A stretch of DNA of 20,607 nt from an uncultured Clostridium sp. (lineage in GTDB: Bacteria; Bacillota; Clostridia; TANB77; CAG-508): assembly GCA_900552555.1 (NCBI GenBank), contig URZW01000024.1:1-20607 (forward strand), written 5' to 3'. The first letter of the stretch is position 1, and every line of letters begins with the position of its first letter. A model generated the notes under the pieces. That model did not search any database. It was not told the origin of the DNA and worked only from the letters and a program-made list of their open reading frames with translations. A program made the translations under genes and the position numbers. Below are positions 6,695 through 15,638 of this stretch, one piece after another.

Positions 6695-9019
6695 ATGGAT
6701 ATAAACCTAGGAAGAAAAGATAGAATAATTAGAGATACTGATATAAAGAAAAAATTTGAAGAATTTAGCAATGGCTTTTTTGATGATATATCAATGGAGT
6801 TGTATGAGACAAATGGCAAATATTTTTTGAATTTAGCACCATATACAGATAAGATTTTAAATAGTAATATGTGCATTACTGCAAGTAGTAAAAGTGAATT
6901 AGAAAGTATAATAGAAAATTTATCTTGTAATATTGGTATAATGTTGGCTGAAAAATCGGGAAAGATACAAAAGACTGAAACAAATAAGCAAACAGTACAA
7001 ATTGATGGAAAAGAAGTTAGCCTTTTGAATTTTGAACAAATACATATAAATGGACAAAATGGAAATACAGAATTATATAAAGAAGATGAGTTAACAGAAA
7101 AAATAAAAAGCATTAGTTCAAAAGTATTTGGTAGTGAAAAAAATCTTGATATGTCATCATATGTAAAAAATACAATGTTTACTAGAATGAATGGAAAACA
7201 TACATTAGAGAAAGAAGATTTTGAATTACTTAAGTATTATAAAGAAGAAGGTTATGAGTTTTTAAATTCTTTTTTAGGAAATGGTGAACTGAAAACAAGA
7301 GGGAATATAGAAAAAGAACATATAGGAAAAGAATTTATAGATAATTTATATAAAATTGATGAATTATTTGAAAAATTTCCTACACTAGATGAAAGTATTA
7401 CAGTTTACAGAGGTGCAACAACAAAAAATTCATCGAATAACATAGAGTATAATTCTTTTGTTTCAACTTCTTTAGATCGTAGTGTGGCAGAAAATAATTT
7501 TTCAAAAGGAAGATTATATCAAATAAATTTACCTAAAGGAACACATTATATTCCAATGGATGCAATTAATGGTTTTGAAGGTATGTATGGAGAATCAGAA
7601 GCAGAAATATTATTAAGACCAAGTTGTTTTAACGTTAAGAATAAAGAAATTGAAGGAGATACAGAAGTATTAAGTGTTAATGCAAAAGAAAAAGGTAATT
7701 TTTCAGAGATAATTAGAAAATCCTTAGAAAGTAGAAAAGAAGAACTTATAAAAAAAGGCCTTTGTGATGAAAAGGAATTTAAAGAAGTAATGGATTATTT
7801 AAATGAAAAGCATAAAGAAAAAATGATTAGCAAGGCTAAAGATAATGAAAATAGGTATAAAACTTATAGAATGGACATAATGAAGAAAATTACAGAAACT
7901 AGAAGAAAGATAGATGAAATAAGAGAAAATAATCCAAATAGTGAAATAGAAAAATCAGAAAAAAGGTTAAAAAAGTCGGAATTAGTCCAAGAATATAATT
8001 CGTTAATCAATTCGGCAAAGGGATATGATTTAACATTAAAAGATATAAATCTTTTAGTACAGAATTTAGAAGGAAAAATAGATAAGTTTGAAAGAAGTAA
8101 AGGGCTACAAGAAATAAAACAAGTTAGAGAAAAACTAGATAAAGAATCAGAGGTTATCTATTCTAGAGATGAAGTTTCTAAATTAAAAAATGCAGTTGAA
8201 ATGTATAGATTACAAGGAAATCAAGAAAAATTAGATGAATTTAGCATAAAACTTGAATCAGCACAAAGACAGTATGAATATGCAAAAAAAGAATTATTGA
8301 TTGATAAAGAACACGAAAAAGAAGATGTTAGACAACCTGGATATTCTGTAGAGGAAAATGAAAAAAAGGTTATTGAGAATCAACAGCAAGTTTTGACAGA
8401 TTATTCAGGAAAAGAAATAGGAAATAGGACAATAGAAGAACAGTTTGAAAAAGAAACAGGAAAGAGAACGATAATAACTAATGGGAAACTTATAAATGAA
8501 GATGGCGAATATAAATTTAGTGAAATTTCAGAAGGTATAGGAATAGATTTAGAAAAACAAAGAAAAGAAATGATTAGAGACAATAAGATAACTGGAGAAA
8601 AGGAAAAACATATTTATCAAAAAGATAAAAGTGGAAATGAAATGTATTATAAACTTGTAGATGGGAAATTAACTTTAAAAATAACTAAAAAAAATAGAGG
8701 TACAACAATTGAAAATTTTGATAAAGGACAAATAAAAGATGTATTTGAATATGATGAAGAAGGAAAAGCTATAATAGGTATGGGAGAAATAGAACATATT
8801 GATGAAAATTATGTTGAATATTTCTTTGACTCACAAGTGCCATATTTTGAAGCGGAAAATAAAGAAATAACTAATAATAAATCAATTGTAAATACGCAAA
8901 AACTTGGAAAAGAAACAGTTAATGAAATGTCTGATACTATTTTAATGGATGAAACAGAAAGAGATATAAATCAACAAGTAAGAAATTTATACAAGGAAAA
9001 ACAAGGTCAAGAATTATAG
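6695..9019 (+). CDS. Large protein with ADP-ribosyltransferase domain
   Basis: This 774-residue protein has no signal peptide or membrane segment. Residues ~150-320 show the R-S-E ADP-ribosyltransferase signature: R239 in VYRGA, S257-T258-S259 in FVSTSLD, and E302-x-E304 in SEAEILL. The paired glutamates are typical of enzymes that use NAD+ to modify arginine (VIP2/iota/C2 toxin-like fold). Residues ~330-560 are a long charged coiled coil, and ~565-774 an Asp/Glu/Lys-rich region I do not recognise, with a repeat-like KLINEDGEYKF / KLVDGKLTLKI flavour. GAAAGGA precedes ATG. The partner gene starts 9 nt after the stop, so they are co-expressed. Likely an intracellularly acting toxin, effector or phage-defence enzyme; the target is unknown. 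All three motif positions are intact. Confidence 0.82.
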   Translation: MDINLGRKDRIIRDTDIKKKFEEFSNGFFDDISMELYETNGKYFLNLAPYTDKILNSNMCITASSKSELESIIENLSCNIGIMLAEKSGKIQKTETNKQTVQIDGKEVSLLNFEQIHINGQNGNTELYKEDELTEKIKSISSKVFGSEKNLDMSSYVKNTMFTRMNGKHTLEKEDFELLKYYKEEGYEFLNSFLGNGELKTRGNIEKEHIGKEFIDNLYKIDELFEKFPTLDESITVYRGATTKNSSNNIEYNSFVSTSLDRSVAENNFSKGRLYQINLPKGTHYIPMDAINGFEGMYGESEAEILLRPSCFNVKNKEIEGDTEVLSVNAKEKGNFSEIIRKSLESRKEELIKKGLCDEKEFKEVMDYLNEKHKEKMISKAKDNENRYKTYRMDIMKKITETRRKIDEIRENNPNSEIEKSEKRLKKSELVQEYNSLINSAKGYDLTLKDINLLVQNLEGKIDKFERSKGLQEIKQVREKLDKESEVIYSRDEVSKLKNAVEMYRLQGNQEKLDEFSIKLESAQRQYEYAKKELLIDKEHEKEDVRQPGYSVEENEKKVIENQQQVLTDYSGKEIGNRTIEEQFEKETGKRTIITNGKLINEDGEYKFSEISEGIGIDLEKQRKEMIRDNKITGEKEKHIYQKDKSGNEMYYKLVDGKLTLKITKKNRGTTIENFDKGQIKDVFEYDEEGKAIIGMGEIEHIDENYVEYFFDSQVPYFEAENKEITNNKSIVNTQKLGKETVNEMSDTILMDETERDINQQVRNLYKEKQGQEL

Positions 9020-9028
9020 GAGGATAAA

Positions 9029-9463
9029 ATGGAAAGTATTGAATATGCCAATGCTTATAGTGAAGTATTAGGAATATTAAAATTTATTGCAAAAGAAGAT
9101 TATGAAAAAATACCAAATTCTAAAATTGAGCTTTTTGAAACTAATCAAAATAAAGAGTATATATTTGAATATAATCCTAATAAAACATTAGAAGAACAAA
9201 ATGTATCAAAAAGGGCAAAAGCAATAATTGGATTATTATTTAGAGATTATTGGGCTACTGATGAACAGAAAGATAAAATTATAAGAAAGCAAAATTATGA
9301 TAGACAAATATTAGAAGAACAAAAGAAATCAATGTATGATGTTGAAAATATCTTTAAGAAAAAAAGTTATGAAAATGAAGAAGTAAAAGAAATTGTTGTA
9401 TATAAAGAACAGAGATGGTATCAAAAATTATTTGCAAAGATTTTAAAAATATTTAAGAAGTAA
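9029..9463 (+). CDS. Conserved-looking partner of the ADP-ribosyltransferase gene
   Basis: This 144-residue protein starts 9 nt after the previous stop; AGGAGG is packed into that gap, so translation is probably coupled. The body (YANAYSEVLGILKFIAKEDY, then NVSKRAKAIIGLLFRDYWAT) is helical with a conserved-looking core, followed by a Lys/Glu-rich linker and a basic amphipathic tail (WYQKLFAKILKIFKK) that might touch membrane or nucleic acid. From memory, similar short proteins of unknown function are common in gut Clostridia genomes. The coupling makes an immunity or regulatory role for the ADP-ribosyltransferase possible, but nothing in the sequence proves it. Confidence 0.75.
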   Translation: MESIEYANAYSEVLGILKFIAKEDYEKIPNSKIELFETNQNKEYIFEYNPNKTLEEQNVSKRAKAIIGLLFRDYWATDEQKDKIIRKQNYDRQILEEQKKSMYDVENIFKKKSYENEEVKEIVVYKEQRWYQKLFAKILKIFKK

Positions 9464-9654
9464 AATAAAATATTTACAGAAGAGACTGAAAAAGTTATTG
9501 TATGTGAATTTATAAGGTTTACATCTGAAATTGACTGAAGTTTTGTTGAAAACAACTTAAGACAAAAAATAATAGAAAGGATAATATTTATAATATTAAT
9601 GATATTATAAATGGAGTAATGAAAGAAATATTTAAATAAAGTAGGAGAAAAAAT

Positions 9655-11487
9655 ATGATTAAAATTACAAAAATTAGAATTAAGAACTATAAATCAATAG
9701 ATGATTCAAAAGATATTTTAATTTAAGATAGAATAACTGTGTTGGCAGGGAAAAATGAATCAGGAAAAACCAATATATTAAAGGCATTAGATACATATTA
9801 TAATGATTCATTTTCTGATGAAGATGTTCCTACAAGAGATGTAGAGTTAAATCCTACTATTATAATGGATTTTTCTATATTAGGTAGTTATTTTAATAAA
9901 AAATTAAATAGAACATGGTTAGAAGAAAATGCTGAATATACATATACTATAGAAAGAAGCAAAAACATTAAAGATAAGTTTTCAGGTAGATTATATGATG
10001 AAATTAAAAAAAATATAAAAAATGAAATTATTAATGATACTAGTGATGAGATAAAAACAATAATTGAAGAAATTCAAGAATTAGTTAATCCAGACAATAA
10101 ATTAGAAGAAAAAGATATTAATAAGTTGTTATTTGAAATTTATACAAGCTTTATTTTAGATGGTAGAGATGAAGAGAACATCATAAAAGAATGTGTTGTT
10201 TCTCAATTTAAAATTACATCCATAACAGAACCAGAGATTGAAAAGAAAATAACTAAATTAGCTCAAACAATAACAGAAAGCCAATTATTTAAAGATATTA
10301 GTAGTATCTTTGATATTATGGTGCCAGAGTTTAAGTTTTTTGACAATTTTGATGATATGTTACCTGATGAGATAAGTATATCTGATTTGAAGGCAGATGA
10401 CTTTAAAACTAAGCATAGAGGTTTTATAAATTTGTTAGCATACTTAAATGTTACATTAGAAGAATTTTCAAAAGAAATGGAGGAAATTAGCAGAAGGCCA
10501 CAAACAAAACTAGACAAGTATTCTGATAATATTACGTTAAATTATCAAAATATATATAAACAAGAAAAGCTAAAAATAGCATTAAATAAAGATGGAGATA
10601 AAATATATGTAAATATTTATGATATTGATGATAATATAAATCCTAAAAAACCATCTCAACGAAGTAAAGGATTACAATGGTTTTTATCATTTTATTTAAT
10701 GTTAAATAATAGTAAGGAAAATGCTATTTTATTAATAGATGAACCTGGATTATATTTACATGCTAGTGCACAAGAAGATATATTAAGATTTTTTGAGAAT
10801 AATTTAAATAATTATATTATATACACAACACATAGCCCATATTTAATTGATACTAATAATATGTTAAGAATTAAATTAGTTACGAATGATAGAACAAAAG
10901 GAATAGGAACTTGCGTTGAAAATAAATATTATAAATGTGCAGATTTAGATACAATAACACCATTAATTACTGCAATTGGTTACAATATGACAAAAAGCCC
11001 GCTGGAATTTGGTGGAGGTTTGAATATTATAACAGAAGGTATATCAGACAGATATTATATTTTGGCTTTCTTAAAACTTCATAATATTGCAGAAAAAATA
11101 AATTTGATTCCCTCACAAGGTGCTAGGGTAGTACATCTTATGGTTTCAATAGTTATTGGTTGGAATTTAAAACATATAGTTTTTTTGGATAATGACCAAG
11201 GAGAATCAGATGCAAAAGAAAATTTGTTGAATTTATACGTAGATGAAGATGAATATAATTCTCATGTATTTAAGATTTCAAACAAGAAAGACACTTGTAT
11301 AGAAGATATCTTTTCAGCAGAGGATAAGAAAAAGTATTCTATAGGTAAAAATAAGAAAGATAAGCTATTAACTGCTAAAAATTTTTATGATAAGGTTTCT
11401 AAAAATGAACTTAAAATTGATGATTTATCAGACGAAACAAAAAATAATATAAAAAATGTTATAGATATTATAACTGGAAAAGTATAA
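9655..11487 (+). pseudogene. OLD-family ATPase/TOPRIM nuclease, broken by one stop codon
   Basis: The full frame would be 610 residues from ATG 9655 (RBS GTAGGAG, MIKITKIRIKNYKSIDDSKD), but codon 24 is TAA (9724-9726). Everything after is open. Overcoming-lysogenization-defect (OLD) proteins couple an ABC-type ATPase to a TOPRIM nuclease and often act in phage defence. Seen here: Walker A AGKNESGKTN, signature RSKGLQWFLSFYL, Walker B LLIDEPGLYLHA, H-loop YTTHSPYLID, TOPRIM Glu in TEGISDRYY (nt 11035), and DND (nt 11188-11196). A GTG at 9739 could restart translation but would drop the first beta-strand just before Walker A. No GajB-like helicase follows, so it is not a complete Gabija pair. 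The 190 bp before it hold no gene. Confidence 0.85.
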
Positions 11488-11607
11488 AAATCACTTGCCA
11501 AAACTAAAAAGTTATGTTAAATTAAAACTATCAATTTGAACAAAATTAAATCAAGATAGACGGCTAAAAATTCGTGTGTACAAAGTTCGCATACTTTTTC
11601 ACCCAAC
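11488..11607. other. Gene-free segment between the OLD pseudogene and repeat copy 2
   Basis: There is no ORF or RNA I can support. The last ~60 bases (GTACAAAGTTCGCATAC, then TTTTTCACCCAAC) are somewhat less AT-rich and abut repeat copy 2 exactly where copy 1 joins the tRNA. They could be the right end of whatever inserted here, or a decayed tRNA 3' portion; neither can be shown. Bases 11820-11897, after the repeat, contain only an AT-rich leader to the hydrolase. Confidence 0.4.
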
Positions 11608-11819
11608 GAGCCAATAAATAAAAAGCTTTGTAAAGTAACATTTACAAGGCTTTTTTGCTATTCATAAAAATCAATGAATACTAGCATTATACAAAAACAG
11701 GCTGAAAGTCAATATCAAAATAGAACTTAAAAATGAAAAATCAGAAATTTTAACAATGTTCGCTATTAAAAAATAAAAATATATTATATAATTATAACAT
11801 CAAGGATGTATGTGAAAAT
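11608..11819 (+). repeat. Direct repeat copy 2
   Basis: Same ~211 bp as at 622-832, starting at GAGCCAATAAATAAAAAGC. The first ~63 bp are identical; later differences include one lost A, CTCGC/CTAGC, ACTAAAGATAA/ACAGGCTG and a 4-bp ATGT insertion near the end. It brings an identical 14-bp terminator (11621-11656) that would stop transcription after the OLD pseudogene. Its promoter-like 3' part lies ~80 bp upstream of the hydrolase. Confidence 0.85.
11621..11656 (+). terminator. Intrinsic terminator in repeat copy 2
   Basis: Identical to the terminator behind tRNA-Asn: a 14-bp stem with loop GTAACA and a T-run. There is no tRNA immediately upstream here. Confidence 0.8.
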
Positions 11820-11897
11820 TACCATAAATAAATACATTATAAATTAGGATATAAATAAAAGAACAAGATAATAATTAAAAAAGAAAAGAGGTCATTT

Positions 11898-12812
11898 ATG
11901 AAAGAAGAAAAAATCAAAATCATATCAGAAGTTGACGAACTAGAAATAGACTGTCTATTAATACAACCAGAAGGTGAAATAAAAGGAGTAGTGCAACTTG
12001 CACATGGAATGAACGAACACAAAGAAAGATATATAGACTTTATGAAATATCTAGCAGAAAACGGATATGCAAGTTTTATAAATGACCATAGAGGACATGG
12101 AAAAAGTCTAAAAAATGAAGAAGATATAGGATACTTCTACGAAAATGAAGCAGAAGCAGTAATCGAAGATTTGTATCAAATAACAAGATATCTAAAAGAA
12201 AAATTCAACGGTAAAAAAATCATACTATTTGGACACAGCATGGGTTCAATGATAGTAAGAAAATACATTGCAAAATATGATAACAAAATAGATGGACTAA
12301 TAGTATGTGGTTCTCCAAGCAAAAATGTAAATGCTAAATTAGGACTAGTAATAGTAAAGACAATGGAGTTATTTAAAGGTGAAAAATATCGTAGTAAATT
12401 TGTTAAAAATTTAATGTTCAATGGATATGACAAAGACGACAAATTAAAAAACAGTTGGATTTGCAATAACAGAGAAATTGTAGAAAAATATAATGAAGAT
12501 GAACTATGTCAATATGATTACACATTAAACGGATTTGAAAATATAATCAGGTTAATGATAGATATTTATAACCCTCAAATATACAGAAAAAATAATTTAA
12601 AACTACCAATATACTTTATAGCAGGAAGTGACGACCCTGTAATATCATCAATTAAGGCATGGTATAAGGCTCAAACATTTTTGAAAAACTTGGGTTATAC
12701 AAATATAAGCAGTGATTTATATGAAAATATGAGTCATGAAATTTTAAATGAGTTAGAAAATAAAAAAGTATATGAGGATATATTAAATTGGATTATTGAG
12801 ATAACAAAGTAA
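11898..12812 (+). CDS. Alpha/beta hydrolase (monoacylglycerol lipase / S33-like)
   Basis: This 304-residue cytoplasmic hydrolase probably acts on lipid esters (lysophospholipase or monoacylglycerol lipase type). It has the oxyanion-side LAHGMNEHKERY (res. 35-45), INDHRGHGKS (61-70), nucleophile elbow GHSMG with S114, acid Asp in GSDDPV (D245/D246) and catalytic His in MSHEIL (H280), so the triad is complete. AGAGGT lies ~8 nt before ATG. A TetR regulator follows 30 nt downstream, so the two form an operon. With oleate hydratase next, a role in handling host or dietary lipids is a reasonable inference; the substrate is not shown by sequence. Confidence 0.88.
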   Translation: MKEEKIKIISEVDELEIDCLLIQPEGEIKGVVQLAHGMNEHKERYIDFMKYLAENGYASFINDHRGHGKSLKNEEDIGYFYENEAEAVIEDLYQITRYLKEKFNGKKIILFGHSMGSMIVRKYIAKYDNKIDGLIVCGSPSKNVNAKLGLVIVKTMELFKGEKYRSKFVKNLMFNGYDKDDKLKNSWICNNREIVEKYNEDELCQYDYTLNGFENIIRLMIDIYNPQIYRKNNLKLPIYFIAGSDDPVISSIKAWYKAQTFLKNLGYTNISSDLYENMSHEILNELENKKVYEDILNWIIEITK

Positions 12813-12842
12813 AAGAACATCCAAAAGAAAAAAGGAGTAAAA

Positions 12843-13391
12843 ATGTCAGAATTAACAAAAAAAGCACTAGCAGTATCTTTAAAAAAATTACTTTCAAAAA
12901 AAGAACTATCAAAAATAACAATATCAAATATAACAGACGAATGTGGAGTAAACAGACAAACATTTTATTACCATTTTAAAGACATATATGATTTATTAGA
13001 ATGGATATATAAAAACGAAGTTATAGACGAAATTGATAATAAAGATGAAGAATGGCAGCAACGTTTTTTATATATTTTTAAATATGTATTAAAAAATAAA
13101 GAATTTGTAAAAAATACATATAACTCAATAAGTAGGGAGTATTTATTAAGATTTATTTATATGCAGACAAACAAATTATTAATTGACTTTATTGACAAAG
13201 AGTCTGAAGGAATGAATATAAAAGTAGAAGATAAAAAATTTATGGCCGATTTTTATAAATATGGTTTTGTTGGAATTTTACAAGAATGGATAGAAGATGG
13301 TATGAAAGAGGAACCAGAGGGTATAATAAGAAAGTTAAACAATATTATTGAAGGTGATTTCAAAAAGGCATTAGAAAAAATGCAAAATTAA
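12843..13391 (+). CDS. TetR/AcrR-family regulator
   Basis: This 182-residue protein has an N-terminal helix-turn-helix (res. ~10-50: LSKITISNITDECGVNRQTFYYHFKDIYDLLEWI) that is clearly TetR. The NRQTFYYHFKD wording is typical of the DhaS/TetR_C_8-like branch. The C-terminal part is a helical ligand and dimerisation domain ending GIIRKLNNIIEGDFKKALEKM. AAAGGAG is 5-6 nt before ATG. It is probably co-transcribed with the hydrolase and lies 253 bp upstream of oleate hydratase; control of one or both is likely. A 15-bp palindrome before the hydratase (13589-13603) is a candidate operator. Confidence 0.88.
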   Translation: MSELTKKALAVSLKKLLSKKELSKITISNITDECGVNRQTFYYHFKDIYDLLEWIYKNEVIDEIDNKDEEWQQRFLYIFKYVLKNKEFVKNTYNSISREYLLRFIYMQTNKLLIDFIDKESEGMNIKVEDKKFMADFYKYGFVGILQEWIEDGMKEEPEGIIRKLNNIIEGDFKKALEKMQN

Positions 13392-13573
13392 AAACTAGTA
13401 CAATATACAGTAAAGTCATATTATACAATATAATAAAATTAATCAAATAATTGAAATAAAAAATCTATACAAAAACATAAAATTGTCTAAAAATTATACA
13501 TATTAAAATACTTGTATATTGAAAATTTAAAAAAATTGTTTTTATAATATTTCAATAACAAAGGAAAAAAAGT

Positions 13574-13603
13574 TTGAAAAATAATTGTAAAATACAGTAT
13601 TTT
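13574..13603 (+). promoter_or_regulatory. Candidate promoter and operator of oleate hydratase
   Basis: TTGAAA (13574-13579) is followed after 18 bp by TATTTT (13598-13603). The perfect palindrome AAAATAC-A-GTATTTT (13589-13603) overlaps that -10 box, where a repressor would block polymerase. The remaining 13392-13573 is AT-rich with no gene. Confidence 0.4.
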
Positions 13604-13644
13604 AATCAAATTTTGTACCTTATAAGAAAGGAATGGTAGTAAAT

Positions 13645-15420
13645 ATGTATTATAGTAATGGAAATTATGAAGCATTTGCACACCCTAGAAAACCAGAAGG
13701 AGTAGATAACAAATCTGCATACCTAGTAGGAGCAGGGCTAGCATCACTTGCAGCAGCATGTTTTTTAGTAAGAGATGGACAAATGAAAGGTGAAAATATT
13801 CACATATTAGAAGAAGCAAAATTACCAGGAGGAGCATGTGACGGAATTGAAGATGCACAAAAAGGATTTATAATCCGTGGTGGAAGAGAAATGGAAAATC
13901 ATTTTGAATGTTTATGGGATTTATTCCGTTCAATACCATCATTAGAAACAGAAGGAGCATCAGTACTAGATGAATATTATTGGTTAAATAAAAAAGATCC
14001 AAATTATTCATTAATGAGAGCAACAGAAAAAAGAGGACAAGATGCACACACAGATGGAAAATTTACACTATCTGAAAAAGCATCAATGGAAATAATAAAA
14101 TTATTCATGACAAAAGACGAAGACTTATATGATAAAAAAATAACAGATGTATTTACAGAAGAATTCTTCAAATCAAATTTCTGGCTATATTGGAGAACAA
14201 TGTTTGCATTTGAAGACTGGCACAGTGCACTAGAAATGAAATTATATATTCAAAGATTTATACATCATATTGGTGGATTACCTGACTTTTCAGCATTAAA
14301 ATTCACAAAATACAATCAATATGAATCATTAATATTGCCAATGGTAAAATACCTAGAAAGTCATGGAGTTCAATTTCAATATGATACAAAAGTTACAAAT
14401 GTATTATTTGATATTGATGGAAAAAAGAAAACTGCAAAACAAATAATATGCATTCATAATGGAGAAGAAGAAACAATCAATTTAACAGTAAATGATTTAG
14501 TATTTGTTACAAATGGAAGTTGTACAGAAAGAGCAATGCTTGGAGACCAAAACACTGCACCAGATTTAACTATACAAAATGGCGAAGGCGCATGTTGGGA
14601 CTTATGGAGAAAAATTGCAAGACAAAGCCAAGACTTTGGACATCCAGATAAATTCTGTTCAGATATTTCAAAAACAAACTGGGAATCTGCAACAGTTACT
14701 ACATTAGACGATAAAATTCCACCATATATAGAAAAAATCTGTAAAAGAGACCCATTTAGCGGTAGAGTTGTAACAGGAGGAATCGTTTCAGTAAAAGACT
14801 CAAATTGGTTAATGAGTTGGACAATAAATAGACAACCACACTTCAAAAATCAACCTAAAGGTCAATTGGTTGTATGGGTTTATGGTTTATTTACAAACAA
14901 ACCAGGAAACTATATAAAGAAGCCAATGAGAGAATGTACTGGTAAAGAAATTACAGAAGAATGGCTATATCATTTGGGCGTGCCAGAAGAACAAATAGAA
15001 GAATTGGCTACAAATTCCGCAAACTGTGTACCTTGTATGATGCCATATATAACAGCTTTCTTTATGCCTAGAACAGCAGGTGACAGACCAAAAGTTGTTC
15101 CAGATGGATGCAGAAACTTTGCATTTTTAGGACAATTCGCGGACACAGTTAGAGACACAGTATTTACAACAGAGTATTCTGTAAGAACTGCTATGGAAGC
15201 GGTTTATACATTGTTGGATGTAGATAGAGGTGTTCCGGAAGTATTTGGTTCTTGCTATGATGTTCGTGTTTTACTTGATTCTACTTCAAAAATGATGGAT
15301 GGTAAGAAATTGACTGATATGAAGTTGCCTTTTGCTACTGAACTTGTTGCTAAAAAGGCTTTAAAAAAAGTTGAGGGTACTGTTGTTGAGGATTTATTAA
15401 AAAGATATAATTTGATTTAA
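13645..15420 (+). CDS. ohyA: Oleate hydratase (myosin-cross-reactive antigen family)
   Basis: This 591-residue FAD enzyme adds water to the cis-9 double bond of oleate and other unsaturated fatty acids, giving 10-hydroxystearate; gut bacteria use it to detoxify them. I chose ATG 13645 (MYYSNGNYEAFAHPRKPEGVDN) because it is the normal family start and AAAGGA lies 13-18 nt upstream; the in-frame ATG at 13633 touches that RBS. Seen: dinucleotide fold VGAGLASLAAACFL (res. ~28-41), ILEEAKLPGGACDG, the conserved GGREMENHFECLWDLF block carrying active-site residues, and the C-terminal FAD-binding GQFADTVRDTVFTTEYSVRTAMEAVY. Length is within the usual range (~560-600). It is monocistronic, with a terminator inside the following repeat. 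Confidence 0.96.
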   Translation: MYYSNGNYEAFAHPRKPEGVDNKSAYLVGAGLASLAAACFLVRDGQMKGENIHILEEAKLPGGACDGIEDAQKGFIIRGGREMENHFECLWDLFRSIPSLETEGASVLDEYYWLNKKDPNYSLMRATEKRGQDAHTDGKFTLSEKASMEIIKLFMTKDEDLYDKKITDVFTEEFFKSNFWLYWRTMFAFEDWHSALEMKLYIQRFIHHIGGLPDFSALKFTKYNQYESLILPMVKYLESHGVQFQYDTKVTNVLFDIDGKKKTAKQIICIHNGEEETINLTVNDLVFVTNGSCTERAMLGDQNTAPDLTIQNGEGACWDLWRKIARQSQDFGHPDKFCSDISKTNWESATVTTLDDKIPPYIEKICKRDPFSGRVVTGGIVSVKDSNWLMSWTINRQPHFKNQPKGQLVVWVYGLFTNKPGNYIKKPMRECTGKEITEEWLYHLGVPEEQIEELATNSANCVPCMMPYITAFFMPRTAGDRPKVVPDGCRNFAFLGQFADTVRDTVFTTEYSVRTAMEAVYTLLDVDRGVPEVFGSCYDVRVLLDSTSKMMDGKKLTDMKLPFATELVAKKALKKVEGTVVEDLLKRYNLI

Positions 15421-15431
15421 TGCCATTTTAA

Positions 15432-15625
15432 TGTCCTTTTGGGGACGGTTCCGATTGGGACATCGTAGTTAAAAAGGACACTAATAACTGTGAAAAAAAA
15501 TGATATAAAAAAGCAGAAAATTTCTGCTTTTTTGTTGTTTTTGAATGTAAAATTATATATAATATTTATATAAAAATATCCATTAAGAGACACATGTCCC
15601 AAACAGAACCGTCCCCAAAAGGACA
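15432..15625. repeat. MITE/REP-like element with 32-bp inverted ends
   Basis: The left arm (15432-15463, TGTCCTTTTGGGGACGGTTC...) and the complement of the right arm (15594-15625) agree at all but two of 32 positions. The intervening ~130 bp is AT-rich and non-coding apart from a terminator. The GGGGACGGTTC motif resembles palindromic repeats common in Clostridia, which are sometimes linked to REP-associated tyrosine transposases. No transposase is present. Confidence 0.75.
15507..15533 (+). terminator. Terminator of oleate hydratase
   Basis: AAAAAAGCAG / CTGCTTTTTT with loop AAAATTT, the T-run being the 3' arm. It is near-symmetrical and may work in both directions. It lies inside the inverted-repeat element. 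Confidence 0.75.
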
Positions 15626-15638
15626 AAATAAAAGTTGA

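Larger units (their letters stand above)
628..11607. other. Accessory region flanked by direct repeats
   Basis: The ~11-kb interval lies between the two repeat copies and begins at a tRNA 3' end, a classic integration site for islands. It is rich in pseudogenes and transposon remnants, while the flanking DNA is orderly. No intact integrase is visible; only a possible recombinase tail is present (5830-5919). Deletion between the repeats would remove it and leave one copy. It could also have arisen by duplication of the intergenic segment. Confidence 0.5.

Noticed and set aside
9655..11487. Complete Gabija system
   Set aside because: The GajA-like OLD architecture is present, but no UvrD-like GajB gene follows, and the gene carries a stop codon.
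11570..11613. Degraded second tRNA in front of repeat copy 2
   Set aside because: ACCCAACGAGCCA resembles a tRNA 3' end, but no paired acceptor, T arm or anticodon arm can be built upstream.
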